From Molossus alvarezi (Eukaryota; Chordata; Mammalia; Chiroptera; Molossidae): a stretch of DNA of 64,000 nt. Location of the stretch: NCBI GenBank assembly GCA_037176705.1, contig CM073897.1:40612488-40676487 (forward strand), in the 5' to 3' direction. The position numbers and the translations under genes are program-made. The notes under the pieces were generated by a model, which made no database searches, had not been told where the DNA came from, and worked only from the letters and a program-made list of their open reading frames with translations. The first letter of the stretch is position 1. The number at the start of each line of letters is the position of its first letter. Below, piece by piece: positions 1-10,899 of this stretch.

Positions 1-149
1 ATATTCCCTCCTCTGAAGTCCCACTGCATTCTGTTGACATGTGACACACAGCCTACCAAAATAGAAACAATCTTTGTTAATACATCATACGTGTAGTCAG
101 CTCATATTGATTAGCATCAGGGATAAATAAAACAGAAAAAATACATCTT

Positions 150-690
150 TTATGATAGTTATAATTTTAATGGAGAATACACAATGGACAAAGAAGCAAT
201 TAAATATATAATATACGGCTGGGTCTTTATACATTGCAGAAAGAAAACTGAAGTAATGTAGATTAATAGAGAATGGCAAGGGGAAGGTGGTCAAGGAGGA
301 CCTTCAGGAAGGTGACTTGAGTTGAGACCTGTAATGAGGGAGATGCCACATGGCTATTTGGAAGTGCATGGTTCCCAAGGCAGGGGCATTGTTTGGAATG
401 GTTGAGGAACAGTAAGAAAGACAGTGGGCTGGAGTTGAATGTGCAAGGGGAAAGTGCAGAAATGAGGTCAGAAGAGGAGTCATGGCTATAATAAACTTTG
501 ACTCACAAGCCATGGCAAGGACTTTGAGTTCTTGTAAATGTGAGCAGAAACCATTGTAGGGCTGAAAGCAGGAGGCTAGAATCATGTGGTTGAATTTGGC
601 TGCGGGCGGAGAACATCACAGTGTGACGATGGAAGCAGAGAAAGAAGTCAGATGACTCATGCAGGGCTCTAGAGAGAAGGGAGCAAAGCC
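150..690 (-). repeat. L2 LINE fragment, antisense
   Basis: Purine-rich text in the order typical of the L2 minus strand: a 'GGTGGTCAAGGAGGACC' block, then 'GAGTTGAGACCTG', 'CAAGGGGAAAGTGCAG' and 'CATGGCAAGGACTTTGAG'. The last matches the conserved L2 stretch about aggregate weight/recovery of the frame seen in antisense L2 copies. The frame is fully decayed. Boundaries are by eye; the left end may start anywhere between 60 and 250. Confidence 0.6.
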
Positions 691-699
691 AGTTTGAGT

Positions 700-1110
700 T
701 GCACCTTTCAATCTCTGTTCTCAAATGCACTAAGCCCTTTCCCACTCAGACCTCTGCCCTTGCTGTCTACCACTGGAATGTTGTTCTAGCTTTTCAAATG
801 GCAAATCCATTCCCATCTTTCAGATCTTAGCTTACTTGGCATCTCCTCAGAAAAGCCTTCCCTGATTCTTCTGTCTGAAGCAGACAACCTCAGGAAGCTT
901 CCATCCCAGCCACCAGTGAGTTTCCTGCACAGCACTCAGTACAATCTGTATCTCTCTAGTTGATTGATCTGTTGCTTCATTTCTTGTGTTTTCTTTCACT
1001 TGAACGAAGGGTATAAAGACAGGGACCTCATCTGCTTTGTTCACTGGGATATGCCCACTGCCTGATACATCAGAAATACACAAATAAGCATTTATTTGTT
1101 GGTGAATAAA
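700..1110 (+). repeat. L2 LINE 3' end
   Basis: Sense-strand L2 3' terminus. The words 'GAAAAGCCTTCCCTGAT', 'GACAGGGACCTCATCTG' and 'GTTCACTGGGATATGCCC' come in the expected order and end near 'AATAAGCATTTATTTGTTGG'. It lies head-to-head with the antisense L2 just upstream, so these are two separate insertions or an inverted break. Confidence 0.75.
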
Positions 1111-1829
1111 TATTAAGTGAAAAAGGGATTGAGTGAACTAACCAAATGTAGAAAGCACTATGGTGTCCATTGGACACATGCTTAGCCTGATTATGAAGAC
1201 TAAGGGAAAGATACTTAAAAGAGACTGTTAAGAGATTGCAAACCCTAACTGAAGATGAGCGGATTTCAATTTGTTTTATGATTTTTCCTCACATAAGGAC
1301 CTGGTGTGAAAGCATTTTTTTTCCCCAAATATAATCTAAAGATCACCTCCATTCAGTCTTCTACTTCACTCCTATTCTTGGGAAGGCCTCTGATCCTTTT
1401 GTGTTCATTGTTTGTTCTTGCCTCACATAAATCCAGGCTGGGTTGTCGTAATGAACCCTTATTGCCCTTCGTACAAAGTGTCTGCCTTTGAATCTCTCAA
1501 GGATTTGCAAGTGCCCAGCTCAGGGGTCTTTGCTTTTTCTCACTAGCTCTTAATTGGTGCCATCTTTACTGATTGTCCTGGGAATAGCTGTGGCTGCTGT
1601 CATTCTAGATGAGTAATCATTCTTCCCCAAATCTCCGTGTCCAGAGTCAGAGCACAGGAAAGGGGTAGGTCTTCCTAACACCAAAAAGGATGCATTTGTT
1701 TCTTCTTCTGTCATGCCATGCTGTTCAGTGAGATTATATATCACTGATCTTGTGGTGGTATTTTTTTAAGGGGAGAAACTATGTAAAATTATTGACTAAA
1801 GCTCTTAGCGGGGGGCCAGGATCTATATT
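1111..1829. other. No feature recognised
   Basis: Unremarkable unique-looking sequence. The short open frames on both strands (about 60 codons) show no domain or codon pattern I recognise. Confidence 0.6.
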
Positions 1830-2020
1830 AAGAATGTACTATCTCATTATCACATAACCCTTTATCCCCACCTAATCCTGAGTTAGGTATTGCTATGCTC
1901 ACTTTTCCGCTGGGGGTGGAGGTGGGGGGAGTGAGGAGAAAACTTATATACCTAGCCAAAGCTCCCACAGCTACTACATCAATGGAGGTGCATTTCAATC
2001 CTGTGTTTGTATAAGACACA
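1830..2020 (-). repeat. MIR SINE, antisense
   Basis: Antisense MIR order is visible: 'CTCATTATCACATAACCC', then 'GAGTTAGGTATTGCTATG', then a purine-rich stretch and 'CTCCCACAGCTACTAC', ending at 'TTCAATCCTGTGTTTGT'. A G-rich run at 1912-1933 interrupts the match. Old and diverged. Confidence 0.55.
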
Positions 2021-2261
2021 CAAAGCTCACCTTATGTTCAAATCACTGTATTGCCATCAGTACTGCCAATGAAAAGGCTGAACATATAGAAATTAACCCT
2101 GCCAAAATTCCAGGGCCTGTACTTGTCTTTAGATACTTATTCTAGTATACTGTTTTCTTTTATGCTTCTTCAACATTTTTACTGCTTGCTTTTCAGAGAA
2201 TTATGAAGGATGTGTGATTTTCTCCCTAGATGTGTTTATGATACAATTAATCACATTCCAC

Positions 2262-2758
2262 TTGGTAAACATTTATTGAGAATTGCTTATGTACCAAGCA
2301 AATCATCAAGTAATGAGTGGAGATATTTAGATGAATGAGGCATGGTTCTGCCTCTGGAAAAGCTCATATCCTGCCGAGAGATACAGTCATTAAAGCAATT
2401 AATTATGATCCATCCAGTAGTTAAAATAAAAATACCCCAGTGTAGGAAAACAAAAAAGAATTAATTTTTCTAGGAGGAGCTGGGTAAACCTTTATGGAGT
2501 GAGTGTTCTGTGAACGTCCACGGAGGGACAAGTAGAAGTTCACCAAGGTACCTTCTGTACCGTGGTTTTACATTAGCAAGGTGCAGCTATATGAAGTGCC
2601 AGCAGTATTTAGGGGCCATCACTGACCGCAGTTGACCAAGTTGTGTGTGAACAAGAAAACAAGGTGTGGTGACTGAGACTGATGACAGGTATGCCAGGTC
2701 GTAGCCCGCGCTGCACACTGACAAGTTATGGCTTCACAAAAGCCAGTGAGAGAACTGT
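2262..2758 (-). repeat. L2 LINE, antisense (left part of a split copy)
   Basis: Begins at the antisense L2 tip 'GTAAACATTTATTGAGAA' and 'TATGTACCAAGCA', followed by 'GAAAAGCTCATATCCTG' and purine-rich L2 text. The match seems to resume after the L1 insertion at 3723-3795 ('GGCTTCACCTGGAAGGCACT'), so the L1 3' end probably split one L2 copy. That joining is inference. Confidence 0.55.
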
Positions 2759-3081
2759 CAGCTCGCACCTGTTAGGATGGCAATTTTTTTAAGGATATAC
2801 GTGTTGCTGAGGATGTAGCTATAAGGGGACCCTTGTACATAGTTGGTAGAAATTTAAATTAGTACAGCCATTATGGAAAACTTAATGGAGGTTCCTCAAA
2901 TAATTAAAAATAGAACTACCATATAATCTAATCATCTCACTTTTGGGTATATAGTCAAAGAAAATCACATCACTATTTCAAAGAGATATCTGAACACCTG
3001 TGTTCACTTCAGCATTATTCATATATTCTAAGGTATGGAAACAACCCAAATGTCTATCTACAGATGAATTGATAAAGAAAA

Positions 3082-3127
<46 letters not shown>

Positions 3128-3170
3128 CCCCTCTCTCTCTCTCTGTCTCTCCCCCTCTCTCTCTCTCCCC

Positions 3171-3243
<73 letters not shown>

Positions 3244-3722
3244 CCCATAAAGAGAAGGAAATCCTGCTATTTGTTACAGCATGGATGAACCTGGAGGGCA
3301 TTATGCTAAGTGAAATAAGCCAGACAGAGAAAGAAAAATAATGTATCAGTTATATGTAGAGTTTTTTTTTAAGTTAAACTTATGGACACAGGCAGTAGAA
3401 TAGTGGTTGCCAGGAGCTGAAATGGGGGGAAAACAGGGAGCTGTTGGTCAAAGGGCATAACTTTTTTGTTACAAGATGAATAAGTTTTGAGGATCTGATA
3501 TATAGCATAGTGGCCAAAGTTAATACTGTATTGTATACTTGAAATTTGCTAAGAGAGTAGATCTTAAGCATTCTCACCAAACACACACACAAAAGGTCAC
3601 TATGAGAGGTGATTGTTGTTTGGGGTAAATATTTTATGATGTATGTGTGTATCAAATCATCACACTGTACACTTTCATTATATACAATTTTATTTTTAAT
3701 TATATCTTAATAAAACTAGGGA
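2759..3722 (+). mobile_element. Old L1 3' end (ORF2 C-terminus plus 3' UTR)
   Basis: Sense L1. Degraded ORF2 C-terminal text is recognisable: 'GTATGGAAACAACCCAAATG' (kVWKQPKC) and 'AAGTGAAATAAGCCAGACAG' (SEISQTE), with an expanded microsatellite between them. The 3' UTR words 'GTGGTTGCCAGGAGCTG' and 'TCAAATCATCACACTGTACA' follow, ending in an A-rich tail near 3715. Many stops. It probably interrupts an older antisense L2. Confidence 0.8.
3082..3243. repeat. Compound (CT)n-(CA)n microsatellite
   Basis: About 140 bp of (CT)n with a few C and G interruptions, then 23 bp of (CA)n, lying inside the L1 ORF2 remnant. The long low-complexity open frames across it (poly Ser-Leu / Arg-Glu) are artefacts. 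Confidence 0.97.
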
Positions 3723-3795
3723 TAAAAAGTTCAGGCTTCACCTGGAAGGCACTAGGGTGCACTTGGAGGATTATAAAGCAAAGAGAACCTGTGAA

Positions 3796-4117
3796 AAGGA
3801 TAAATATATAATGTAAGACAGGTGAGATGCTCCTGTTCCTGTACATCTTCTAAGAGTGTAGAATTACATGCCATAGGAAGCTAGGGAACCACCCCCACCC
3901 ACATCACACCCCAGCCGCGCCGACCTTTTGCTCTTTGCCCTATTTGTGGATCTCTTGTGTTAGATTTGTACCACATGGAAGATGCTAATGTAGGAAAATC
4001 TTCCAGCATCCAGCATGCATGAAAGTTTCGATCCTGCTGTCTTCTTGCCTTTTTTTCTTTCAATCTAGCCCATTCTACTTGCTGAGCTAAAAGAGAAGCA
4101 GTGCATTAAAGTCTTTA
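3796..4117. other. No feature recognised
   Basis: Unique-looking sequence between the split L2 and the VES insertion; nothing recognised. It contains a C-rich patch near 3890-3920. Confidence 0.55.
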
Positions 4118-4132
4118 AGAGAATGAGTTCCA

Positions 4133-4385
4133 GCCCTGACCGGTTTGGCTCAATGGTTAGAGCTTCGGCCTGCGAACTAGAGAGTCCGGGGTTCAGTTCC
4201 CGCTAAGGGCATGTACCTAGGTTGCAGTTTGTCCCCAGCCCCGGTTGGGGTCGTGTAGGTGGCAGCCACTTGATGTGTCTCTTTCACGTCAATGTTTCTC
4301 TCTCTCTCTTCCTCCCTCTCTCCCTCCCACTCTACCTGAAGATAAATGCAAACATGTCCTCCGGTGAGGATTAAAAAAAAAAAAG
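4133..4385 (+). mobile_element. VES SINE, type A (full length)
   Basis: tRNA-like head 'GCCCTGACCGGTTTGGCTCA' with Pol III A-box (TGGCTCAATGG) and B-box (GGTTCAGTTCC). Then the 'GGTTGCAGTTTGTCCCC' body, a CT-rich stretch, and the type-A tail 'AATGCAAACATGTCCTCCGG' plus oligo(A). Flanked by 15-bp target duplications AGAGAATGAGTTCCA (4118-4132) and AGAGAATGGGTTCCA (4386-4400), one mismatch. It landed at the 5' edge of a MIR. Confidence 0.95.
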
Positions 4386-4395
4386 AGAGAATGGG

Positions 4396-4582
4396 TTCCA
4401 GAGTTTAGCTGCATGGATGCATATCCTGGCTACGTTGATTACTAGTTGTTTGAGCTTGGGTAAGTCCTGTGGCCTCTCAGAGACTCATTTTTCTCATAAT
4501 ATAGTCTACGATGGGGGTGTTATAAAAATTAAAGTCATTAACACATGTAAAGTACTGTGAACAGTACCTGACACAGAGTCTA
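4396..4582 (+). repeat. MIR SINE, left part (split by Tigger1)
   Basis: Sense MIR: 'TGAGCTTGGGTAAGTCCTG', 'GACTCATTTTTCTCATAAT', 'GTAAAGTACTGTGAACAG' and 'CCTGACACAGAGTC'. It breaks off at the TA where the Tigger1 element begins and resumes at 4998-5022 with 'GTGCTCAGTGAGTATTATTA', the expected MIR continuation. Confidence 0.8.
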
Positions 4583-4995
4583 GGCATCCTGTGGAGATAT
4601 TGCAGGTCCAATGTCGGACCATCACAACAAAGAAAATATCACCGTAAAGCAAGTCACACAACTTTTTGGTTTCCTATTGCATGTCAAAGCTATTTTTACA
4701 CTACACTGTAATCTCTTTAGTATGCAATGGCATTCTGTCTAAAACAATGATGATAGTAACATCAAAAATCAGTGATCACAGGTCACTGTAACAAATCTAG
4801 TAATGATGAAGAAGCTTGCAATTGTGTGAGAATTAACAAAGTGTGACACAAAGACACGAAGTGAGCAAATGCTGTTGGCAAACTGGCTCCTGTATACTTG
4901 CTCAAAGCAGGGTCGCCATAAACCTTTAATATGTAAGAAAATGCAGTGTCCACAAAGCACAATACAGCCAAGTACAATAAAATGAGATATGCCTG
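4583..4995 (-). mobile_element. Tigger1-type non-autonomous DNA transposon
   Basis: Starts 'GGCATCCTGTGGAGATATTG' and ends 'TAAAATGAGATATGCCTG', the diverged inverted ends of Tigger1 (pogo/Tc1-mariner). Inner landmarks run antisense: 'TTTTTGGTTTCCTATTGCA' and 'GTGACACAAAGACACGAAG'. A TA dinucleotide flanks each side (4581-4582 and 4996-4997), the expected target duplication. The transposase interior is deleted. The host sequence on both sides is one MIR, which makes the insertion clear-cut. Confidence 0.87.
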
Positions 4996-4997
4996 TA

Positions 4998-5022
4998 AGT
5001 GCTCAGTGAGTATTATTATTCA
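4998..5022 (+). repeat. MIR SINE, right part
   Basis: Short remainder 'GTGCTCAGTGAGTATTATTA' of the MIR interrupted at 4582. No feature is seen between here and 5180. Confidence 0.7.
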
Positions 5023-5179
5023 GTTATCCAAATTGGTTCTGGATGACAAAATGCCAAACTATTGTAATTTCTACCAGGCAGATTTCTGTAAACAGAATTG
5101 ATGATTGAAATCTGGCCCCTCTACTGAGGTCAATGTGTACTCTTCTCCCTAACAAAGGCAGATGAGTGGCCTTCAGGGA

Positions 5180-5415
5180 GCACATACCATATGCCAGGTG
5201 CGTTTATACACATTATGTCATTTACCTTTACAACCACACAGTTATTAATGCATACATATTTACTTATATGCTACATGCTCTTTCTTTTATTAAAAAGAAA
5301 AATGAGACAGAGTATAAGCATCTCACACAAGCTGACACAGGTAGGAAGTGTTGAGACAAGGATTCCAACCAGGTGAGTCTGACCGCACATGCATTGCTTG
5401 CTTCACTGTGCTACA
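5180..5415 (-). repeat. MIR SINE, antisense
   Basis: Order expected of an antisense MIR: 'CATATGCCAGGTGCG', 'ATTATGTCATTTACCTTTAC', 'AAAAATGAGACAGAG', 'CACACAAGCTGACACAGG' and 'GGATTCCAACCAGG'. Diverged. Confidence 0.6.
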
Positions 5416-5865
5416 CTATCTTTCAAGTTACAGGGTCAAGTTAATTTAATATTTTATCTCCTATGGTTAAAAAGTTATAGAACTGGCACAAAAAAAAACT
5501 GCTTTGTTTCATTTCTATAAATTTGTGCTTCTTGTAGTTACATAACATGATTTTCTAAACTATTTCAGCAGCCTGTCCCATTTGCTTCTCATAGCAACAT
5601 GTGTATCGTAACTGCATTTGATACACGTTAACACTGGGAAACAAAGGCATAGCCCCTTCTGTTGCCTGGTGTTGCTCCATCTTGAGACCTCTGAACAAGA
5701 ATTAGTCTTTTTTGATGATGGGCTATGCTTCATCACTATAGTGGACTGTGCTTTCTTGGTATGTTATGGCAGTATTTCACATTTGCACCCTCGTTTGCCA
5801 GAGGCTCCAGACTTCATGACGTAAAGATCTGAGTATCAGGATGAAGCTGAATACTATAGGTGAAT
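5416..5865. other. No feature recognised
   Basis: AT-rich unique-looking sequence; a few short open frames without recognisable content. Confidence 0.55.
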
Positions 5866-5878
5866 ATGATATAAAAGT

Positions 5879-6284
5879 ACTTCACAGAACTAGAACAAAT
5901 ACTTCAAAAGTTTACATGGAACCAAAAAAGACCTCGAATAGCCACAGCAATCTTGAAAAAGAAGAACAAAGTTGGAGGGATCACATTACCAGATTTCAGG
6001 TTATACTACAAAGCCACAGTAATCAAAACAGCCTGGTACTGGCACAAGAACAGACATATAGATCAGTGGAACAGAACAGAGAACCCGGAAATGGACCCAA
6101 GGCAATATGCTCAATTAATATTTGACAAAGGTGGAAAGAGCATACAGTGAAGTAAAGACAGCCTCTTTAATGAATGGTGTTGGGAAAATTGGAGAGCTAC
6201 ATGCAAAAAAAATGAAACTAGACGATCAACTTACACCATACACAAGAATAAACTCAAAATGGATCGAAGACTTAAATGTGACTC
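5879..6284 (+). mobile_element. Internal L1 ORF2 fragment flanked by direct repeats
   Basis: Sense L1 ORF2 from the 'TEL(E/)QILQKF' region through '[19 protein letters not shown]', with frameshifts and a stop ('IQ*SKDSLFN') in the [17 protein letters not shown] region. It is truncated at both ends: no 3' UTR and no poly(A). A perfect 13-bp repeat ATGATATAAAAGT sits at 5866-5878 and 6285-6297. About 400 bp long. The same ORF2 region is present, younger-looking, at 62.9-63.3 kb, which makes the alignment easy to see. Confidence 0.9.
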
Positions 6285-6297
6285 ATGATATAAAAGT

Positions 6298-7480
6298 GAT
6301 AGAAACATCCTTTGAGCCAAACTCATCAAAAGCCAATGTGACTGTCAATAGGCATAAGGCTGCCATTTTCAAATTGTAACCTCATGAGGCACGCCTGAGA
6401 TAGGATCCAAGGCATTTGTGGGCTGATATAAGGGATAGTTGCATTTCGCCTTAGGCATAATTGTCAAGCACTTCAAACCTATAGGTCAATGTCTACATAC
6501 TTAAATTCAGGGGGAGGGGTGTGCATTTAGTAATGTCATGTAACTTTCTCAGTGCTATTATATAGACTAGTCAGTGTCATATAATTCAATTTTCTATAAC
6601 ACTATAGAAGGCACATTTTATGACATGCGTTAAGAAGGAAGCATAGTCATTTGGGCTGTAGAAGGAAACATTGATTAGATTAAAAGCCAATAGTAAATGT
6701 CTAACTCTCATTTATCTCCCATATCAGTCACCCCTATGTTGTATGGCTAAATCAATGTAGCATCCACTTGTAGAACAAGTACATAGTTATTCTTGTGAGT
6801 TGATCAAACTGGCTGTCTTCTCTCATAACCAAAATGAAATTTTTATATTTCACCAAGATACAGTAGTGCCATCTAATAATGTAAATATATGACTTATATG
6901 GTATAATCATAATGTGGTTCTTACTTTATTCAAAATGCAAACCAAAATGACTTTAATAAAAATATTTTTAATATTTAATTTATTTTTAATAAAATTCTCA
7001 TAAAACTTACTAAAAAGGCATATTTTAGTTATATGGGCTAAATAATTCATTTATCTGTCCAATATGAACACGTTTATTTTGTAATTTCTACTATATCCGA
7101 AGTACCTAATTTATGCCATAAACTGTTCCTTTGTTTAATTCTTTAAAAATTAATTTACAACTGAATAAACTGATTTCCAGTGAAGTTTAGTTTTTCTAAT
7201 GTGTATTTAAGAGTTGCTAGTATCCAATATATAATAGTAGTATTTTTTTTCAAAATACTGTCATGAGATGACTGAAATTTTAACAACAACTTGTACAAAT
7301 AGACCAAAAACAAAACAAAACAAAACAAAAAAGCCTCTCTGAGATGCAGCTCCTACCATGAATTTTTTGTGGCATAAAAACAGGCAGTGAACTCACTAAA
7401 TAATAAAGTAGCTGAACACCTGAAAAACATTATAATTAAGCAAGAGAAATAGCTTTCTTAACTTGTGCATTTAAAAAATT
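6298..7480. other. AT-rich stretch, no feature recognised
   Basis: Very AT-rich, with oligo(A/T) runs and an A-rich CAAAA tract at 7304-7330. No repeat family or coding signal is recognised. Confidence 0.55.
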
Positions 7481-7603
7481 TTTTATCTCCATTATTTATT
7501 TATTCATAAAATATTGTTGAGAGTCTACTGTATGCCAGACACTTTCTAGAACATATTTGGAATATAATATAATAGTCTTAAATCAGAAATTAACATTTTT
7601 CTT

Positions 7604-7702
7604 TTTTTCTTTTTTTTGGTACGTGCCCCTAGTGGGAACCAAACCCAGGACTCTCTGGTCCTCAGGCCGATGCTCCAGCAGCTGAGCCAAACTGGCCAGG
7701 GC
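7604..7702 (-). mobile_element. Short VES SINE: tRNA head plus A tail only
   Basis: On the minus strand an 85-base tRNA-like head ends at 'GGGGCACGTACC' and passes straight into an A-rich tail. The roughly 150-base body and CT-rich part of full VES copies is absent. Target duplications AACATTTTTCTT at 7592-7603 and 7703-7714 are perfect. Head length, end point and the base in 'CACTAGGGGC' (full copies have CTAAGGG) are shared with the copy at 29117-29219. Confidence 0.9.
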
Positions 7703-8689
7703 AACATTTTTCTTAAATATTCTTTCCTTTTGGAGATTACATGGTAGTAAGGAACACAGACAATAAATAAAATGAGTAAATACATCATCCAGCAGAGTAA
7801 TATTTTAAGTGCAATGAAAAGAGAGAGAGGGTAAGATATGGCCAACGCAGTTTCTGGAGACAGGTGTGGGTGAAGGAATGAAGAGTAACCGTAACTAGAA
7901 TAGTCTGAGCATTTCCCACTGGAAAAATGACATTTGAGCACAGACTTTCTGGAGGTGCAGACAGTAGCCTGGAGGATATTGTGGGAACAGTGTTCTAGGC
8001 AGAGAGAACAGCTATTCCAGCCAGGTTCATGCTTGGAGTTTGTTCTCTTAGAGAAGGGGACCCCAGTGGATTGAGGAGAGTGTAGTAAACATACATTCAA
8101 ATTGATAAATGGGAGCAAATCAAGAGAAAAAAAATACTTGTAGGCCAAGGCAAGAATCATCTTTCTTCTGCTTTGGAAATAGGGAAACCCAGGAGAGTGT
8201 GGGAAGATCTGATTTATGTTTTAAAAGGATAATTCTGACTGCTAATTTAAGAGCAGGCTGCGGGGGTAGGGGGATGGGGAGGTGGGGCAAACATGAAAGG
8301 AAGATGATCAGAGTGTTCAGGCCAGAAGTAAGAGTCTAGTGGAAATGAGAAAGGTGGTCAAATTCTGGGTGTATTTTGGAGATAAAGACTACAGCATTTC
8401 ATTATAGCTGGAGTAGGTGCAATTGAAACAGAGAAACAAGGATAATTTATTTTATATATATATTTTTTTTATCTTGAGCAACTCCCCCAGTCCAGAACAA
8501 TAGTTCAGTTTGGAGCATGTTAGGTTTGTGATGACAAAGGTCAGTGCAGGCATTGAGTAGTTGGCTGGATATATGAGTTAGTGGTTCGGGAGAGGGTCTA
8601 GGCTAAAATGATAAATTGGAAACTCATTGCCTCTGGATCGCAATTAAATCCATGAGCCTAGGGAAGATCACCAAAGGGGTAGAGAAGGT

Positions 8690-8900
8690 AGTTACAAAAT
8701 AGTCACAAGGATCTAAAATACAGTGTAGGAAATGCAGTCAGTAATATTGTAATAACTATGTAGGCTGCCAGGTGAATACTGGAAATATAGGGGGGATCAG
8801 TCTGTAATGTATATGATTGTCTAACCACTAGGCAGTACACCTGAAACCAATACAAAATAATATTGAATGTCAACTGTAAATGAAGAAAAAAAAAAAAAAG
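8690..8900 (+). mobile_element. L1 3' end (truncated)
   Basis: Sense L1 3' UTR: 'GTAATATTGTAATAACTATG', 'AGGCTGCCAGGTGAATACTG', 'CAGTACACCTGAAACCAAT' and 'AATATTGAATGTCAACTGTA', closing with a 14-base A run at 8886-8899. Inserted in the long antisense L2, whose text resumes after 8906. Confidence 0.85.
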
Positions 8901-9660
8901 ACAGAAGACCAAGGTCTAAGCCCAGAGGTACTTCATTCTTATTGGGTCTCAGAGAAGTAGATTATCTAGTAATCAAAATGTACAAAAATAAGGTAGGAGG
9001 AAAAGGAGAATGCATAATAGTATTATGGATAAGGCGGTGATTAACTGTTTCAAATGGTGCTGATAGTTCATGGAAGATAAAGCGATTGAGAATTGACCAC
9101 TGAATTTCACAGCAAATATGTCACAGGTGATTGTTTAAGTAGTGTTGGTGGGTGGTAAGGATAGAATCCATTGAAACTAGTTTAAAACTGAGGGAAAGCC
9201 TGAGATAGGCACAGATAACCCTTTCAGGAACTTTAAATATATGAAGGAAGCTAAGAACGAGAGTAATAGCCCAAAGGTGGGTTACAAAGGATTTTGTTTT
9301 GTTAGGAAAGAAATACAAACAAGAAGTTATGCAGATGAGAGTGGCCTAGTATAAAGAGAAAAAACGATGATATTGGAAGTAGAAAAATTGCTGGGCTAGT
9401 GGGGAAATAATGAATTGGGAATGTGTGAATGTATCTGACCATCATGAACGCTAGGCTGATGCCCATAATTATAATTTAAAGGGAGAGTACTCCATGTGTT
9501 TGTGTTTGTTTTATTTTCTCTAGCCTTAGTCAACTGCCAGGCACAGGCACAGAGTAAGTCCAGAGTTGGATTTAATTTGGGTTTTGCCAAGTAAAATCTG
9601 CAAACAATGAGAGGGTTCAAAAAGTTAAGCTTTTACACAAAGAAGTGATTAACATGTTGG

Positions 9661-10620
9661 CCATGGAATGTAAGCTGTGTAAGGAAGGAATACAGGACTT
9701 GAAACGGGCAAGGGATGGAGAAGTAGATAAAGGGATAGGAGGTCGTGGTGAGGTGAAAGGGTTATCAACATGGGGCGTATTAGAGGAAGCAAGCTGGAAT
9801 GTTAGCCAACGGTGTCGGGAGTAGAAGGCGCTCAGTTGAGGTTATAGAGGTTTTGCAGTTATAGCAAATATGATTTATGGAGGTACAAAGGGCTAAGGTA
9901 GAGTGGAGGACGATCTCTTTGGAGGGGAGGGTTGAGGTCATAGAACCGAGAGCAGATCAGAGTGTGAGAAACATTATCTATCTGCACATGTATTAAAACA
10001 TCCAAGTACTAAGACAGCGTAATATTGGAACGCATGACAGTGAACCAGGAATTAAGGGTGATGGGATCTAAAGCTGGAGGTTTTCGGGAGTTTGGCAGCC
10101 ATGTACTTATAAATGTATTTGACCAGCCCTCGGGAGAACAAAACAAAGTAGTCGTGAATTTTAGTTTACATCAGTTTTATGATGTAACATGCTCCATGGA
10201 GGCTCCAAGCTTCTAGCAGAGTGTTACCAAACAGTCAGGCAGAGAGATGTATGATCAGCTCTCACGAGTAGGTTCAGGGAGAAAGGTGTGAGCGTGGTGT
10301 GGAAAAGCTGTTAAAAAACAGGAGGACACTGACCCAGCCCTCAACCTGGTGCTACAAGGTCTGTGTGAGAATCAAAAGGTCCCCACTTGCGAGGGCCGAT
10401 GGGAAGCAGAAGCCTTGGGGAGAGAGGGAAAGCCAGTTTTCAGTTAGCTCAGAGTGTTGAAGGAAACATTCAGAGAACAGTTTGAGGGGCCAGGAGATTT
10501 TGCTGATGATGGAGCCTGAATTCCAGGGGCTCAGTGGAGGGTTTACAGGTAAGGAAGGGAATGGAGCAAGACATCCTGCTTCATGGAGGTGACAGAGGAG
10601 GAGATGAGAGGTGGCAGGCA
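9661..10620 (-). repeat. Probable continuation of the antisense L2
   Basis: The purine-rich text keeps L2-like wording ('AAGGGATAGGAGGTCGTGG', 'GGAGGGGAGGGTTGAGGTC', 'CATGGAGGTGACAGAGGAGG') but I cannot align it confidently. If real, the L2 copy spans about 3 kb in total. Confidence 0.4.
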
Positions 10621-10899
10621 CCTTGGACTTCCTCTTGCATTGGGGAACAAAACCTATGATAGAAGGAACTGGGAGGAGGGCCCTGCTGGACTCAAATCAC
10701 TAACGTTAGTGTTAGTGACCCTGAAGGCTGTGTCACTGGGCTGTCTCTTGACCCTTGTCAGGAGGGAGTGTACTCAGTCCCAGTGGGTGCTGATACTTTC
10801 TACTCCAACTCATGGAGCTGAGGGTTTCAGAAGAGGTCAGAGTTACTCTCCTATCCCTTACACAGCTGAATTTTTCCGGGACCCTTCCTTAACTCATTA

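Larger units (their letters stand above)
7485..9660 (-). repeat. Long L2 LINE copy, antisense (interrupted twice)
   Basis: Begins at the antisense L2 tip 'CTGTATGCCAGACAC' and keeps the L2 order for over 2 kb: 'AATGACATTTGAGCACAGAC', 'GTGTTCTAGGCAGAGAGAAC', 'GGTTTTAAAAGGATAATTCT', 'GGAGCATGTTAGGTTTGTGA', 'CAAATGGTGCTGATAG' and 'GATTGAGAATTGACCACTG'. Interrupted by a short VES (7604-7702) and an L1 3' end (8690-8900). The coding content (reverse transcriptase on the minus strand) is destroyed. The 204-codon minus frame at 7546-8160 runs through repeat junctions and is chance. Confidence 0.75.

Noticed and set aside
2978..3341. Overlapping frames rich in Ser-Leu or Arg-Glu
   Set aside because: Translation of the CT/CA microsatellite; only the flanks are L1 ORF2 relics.
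7546..8160. 204-codon minus-strand open frame
   Set aside because: It crosses the junctions of a VES head and an antisense L2; the middle is the VES head translated (WLSCWSIGLRTRESW). Chance read-through.
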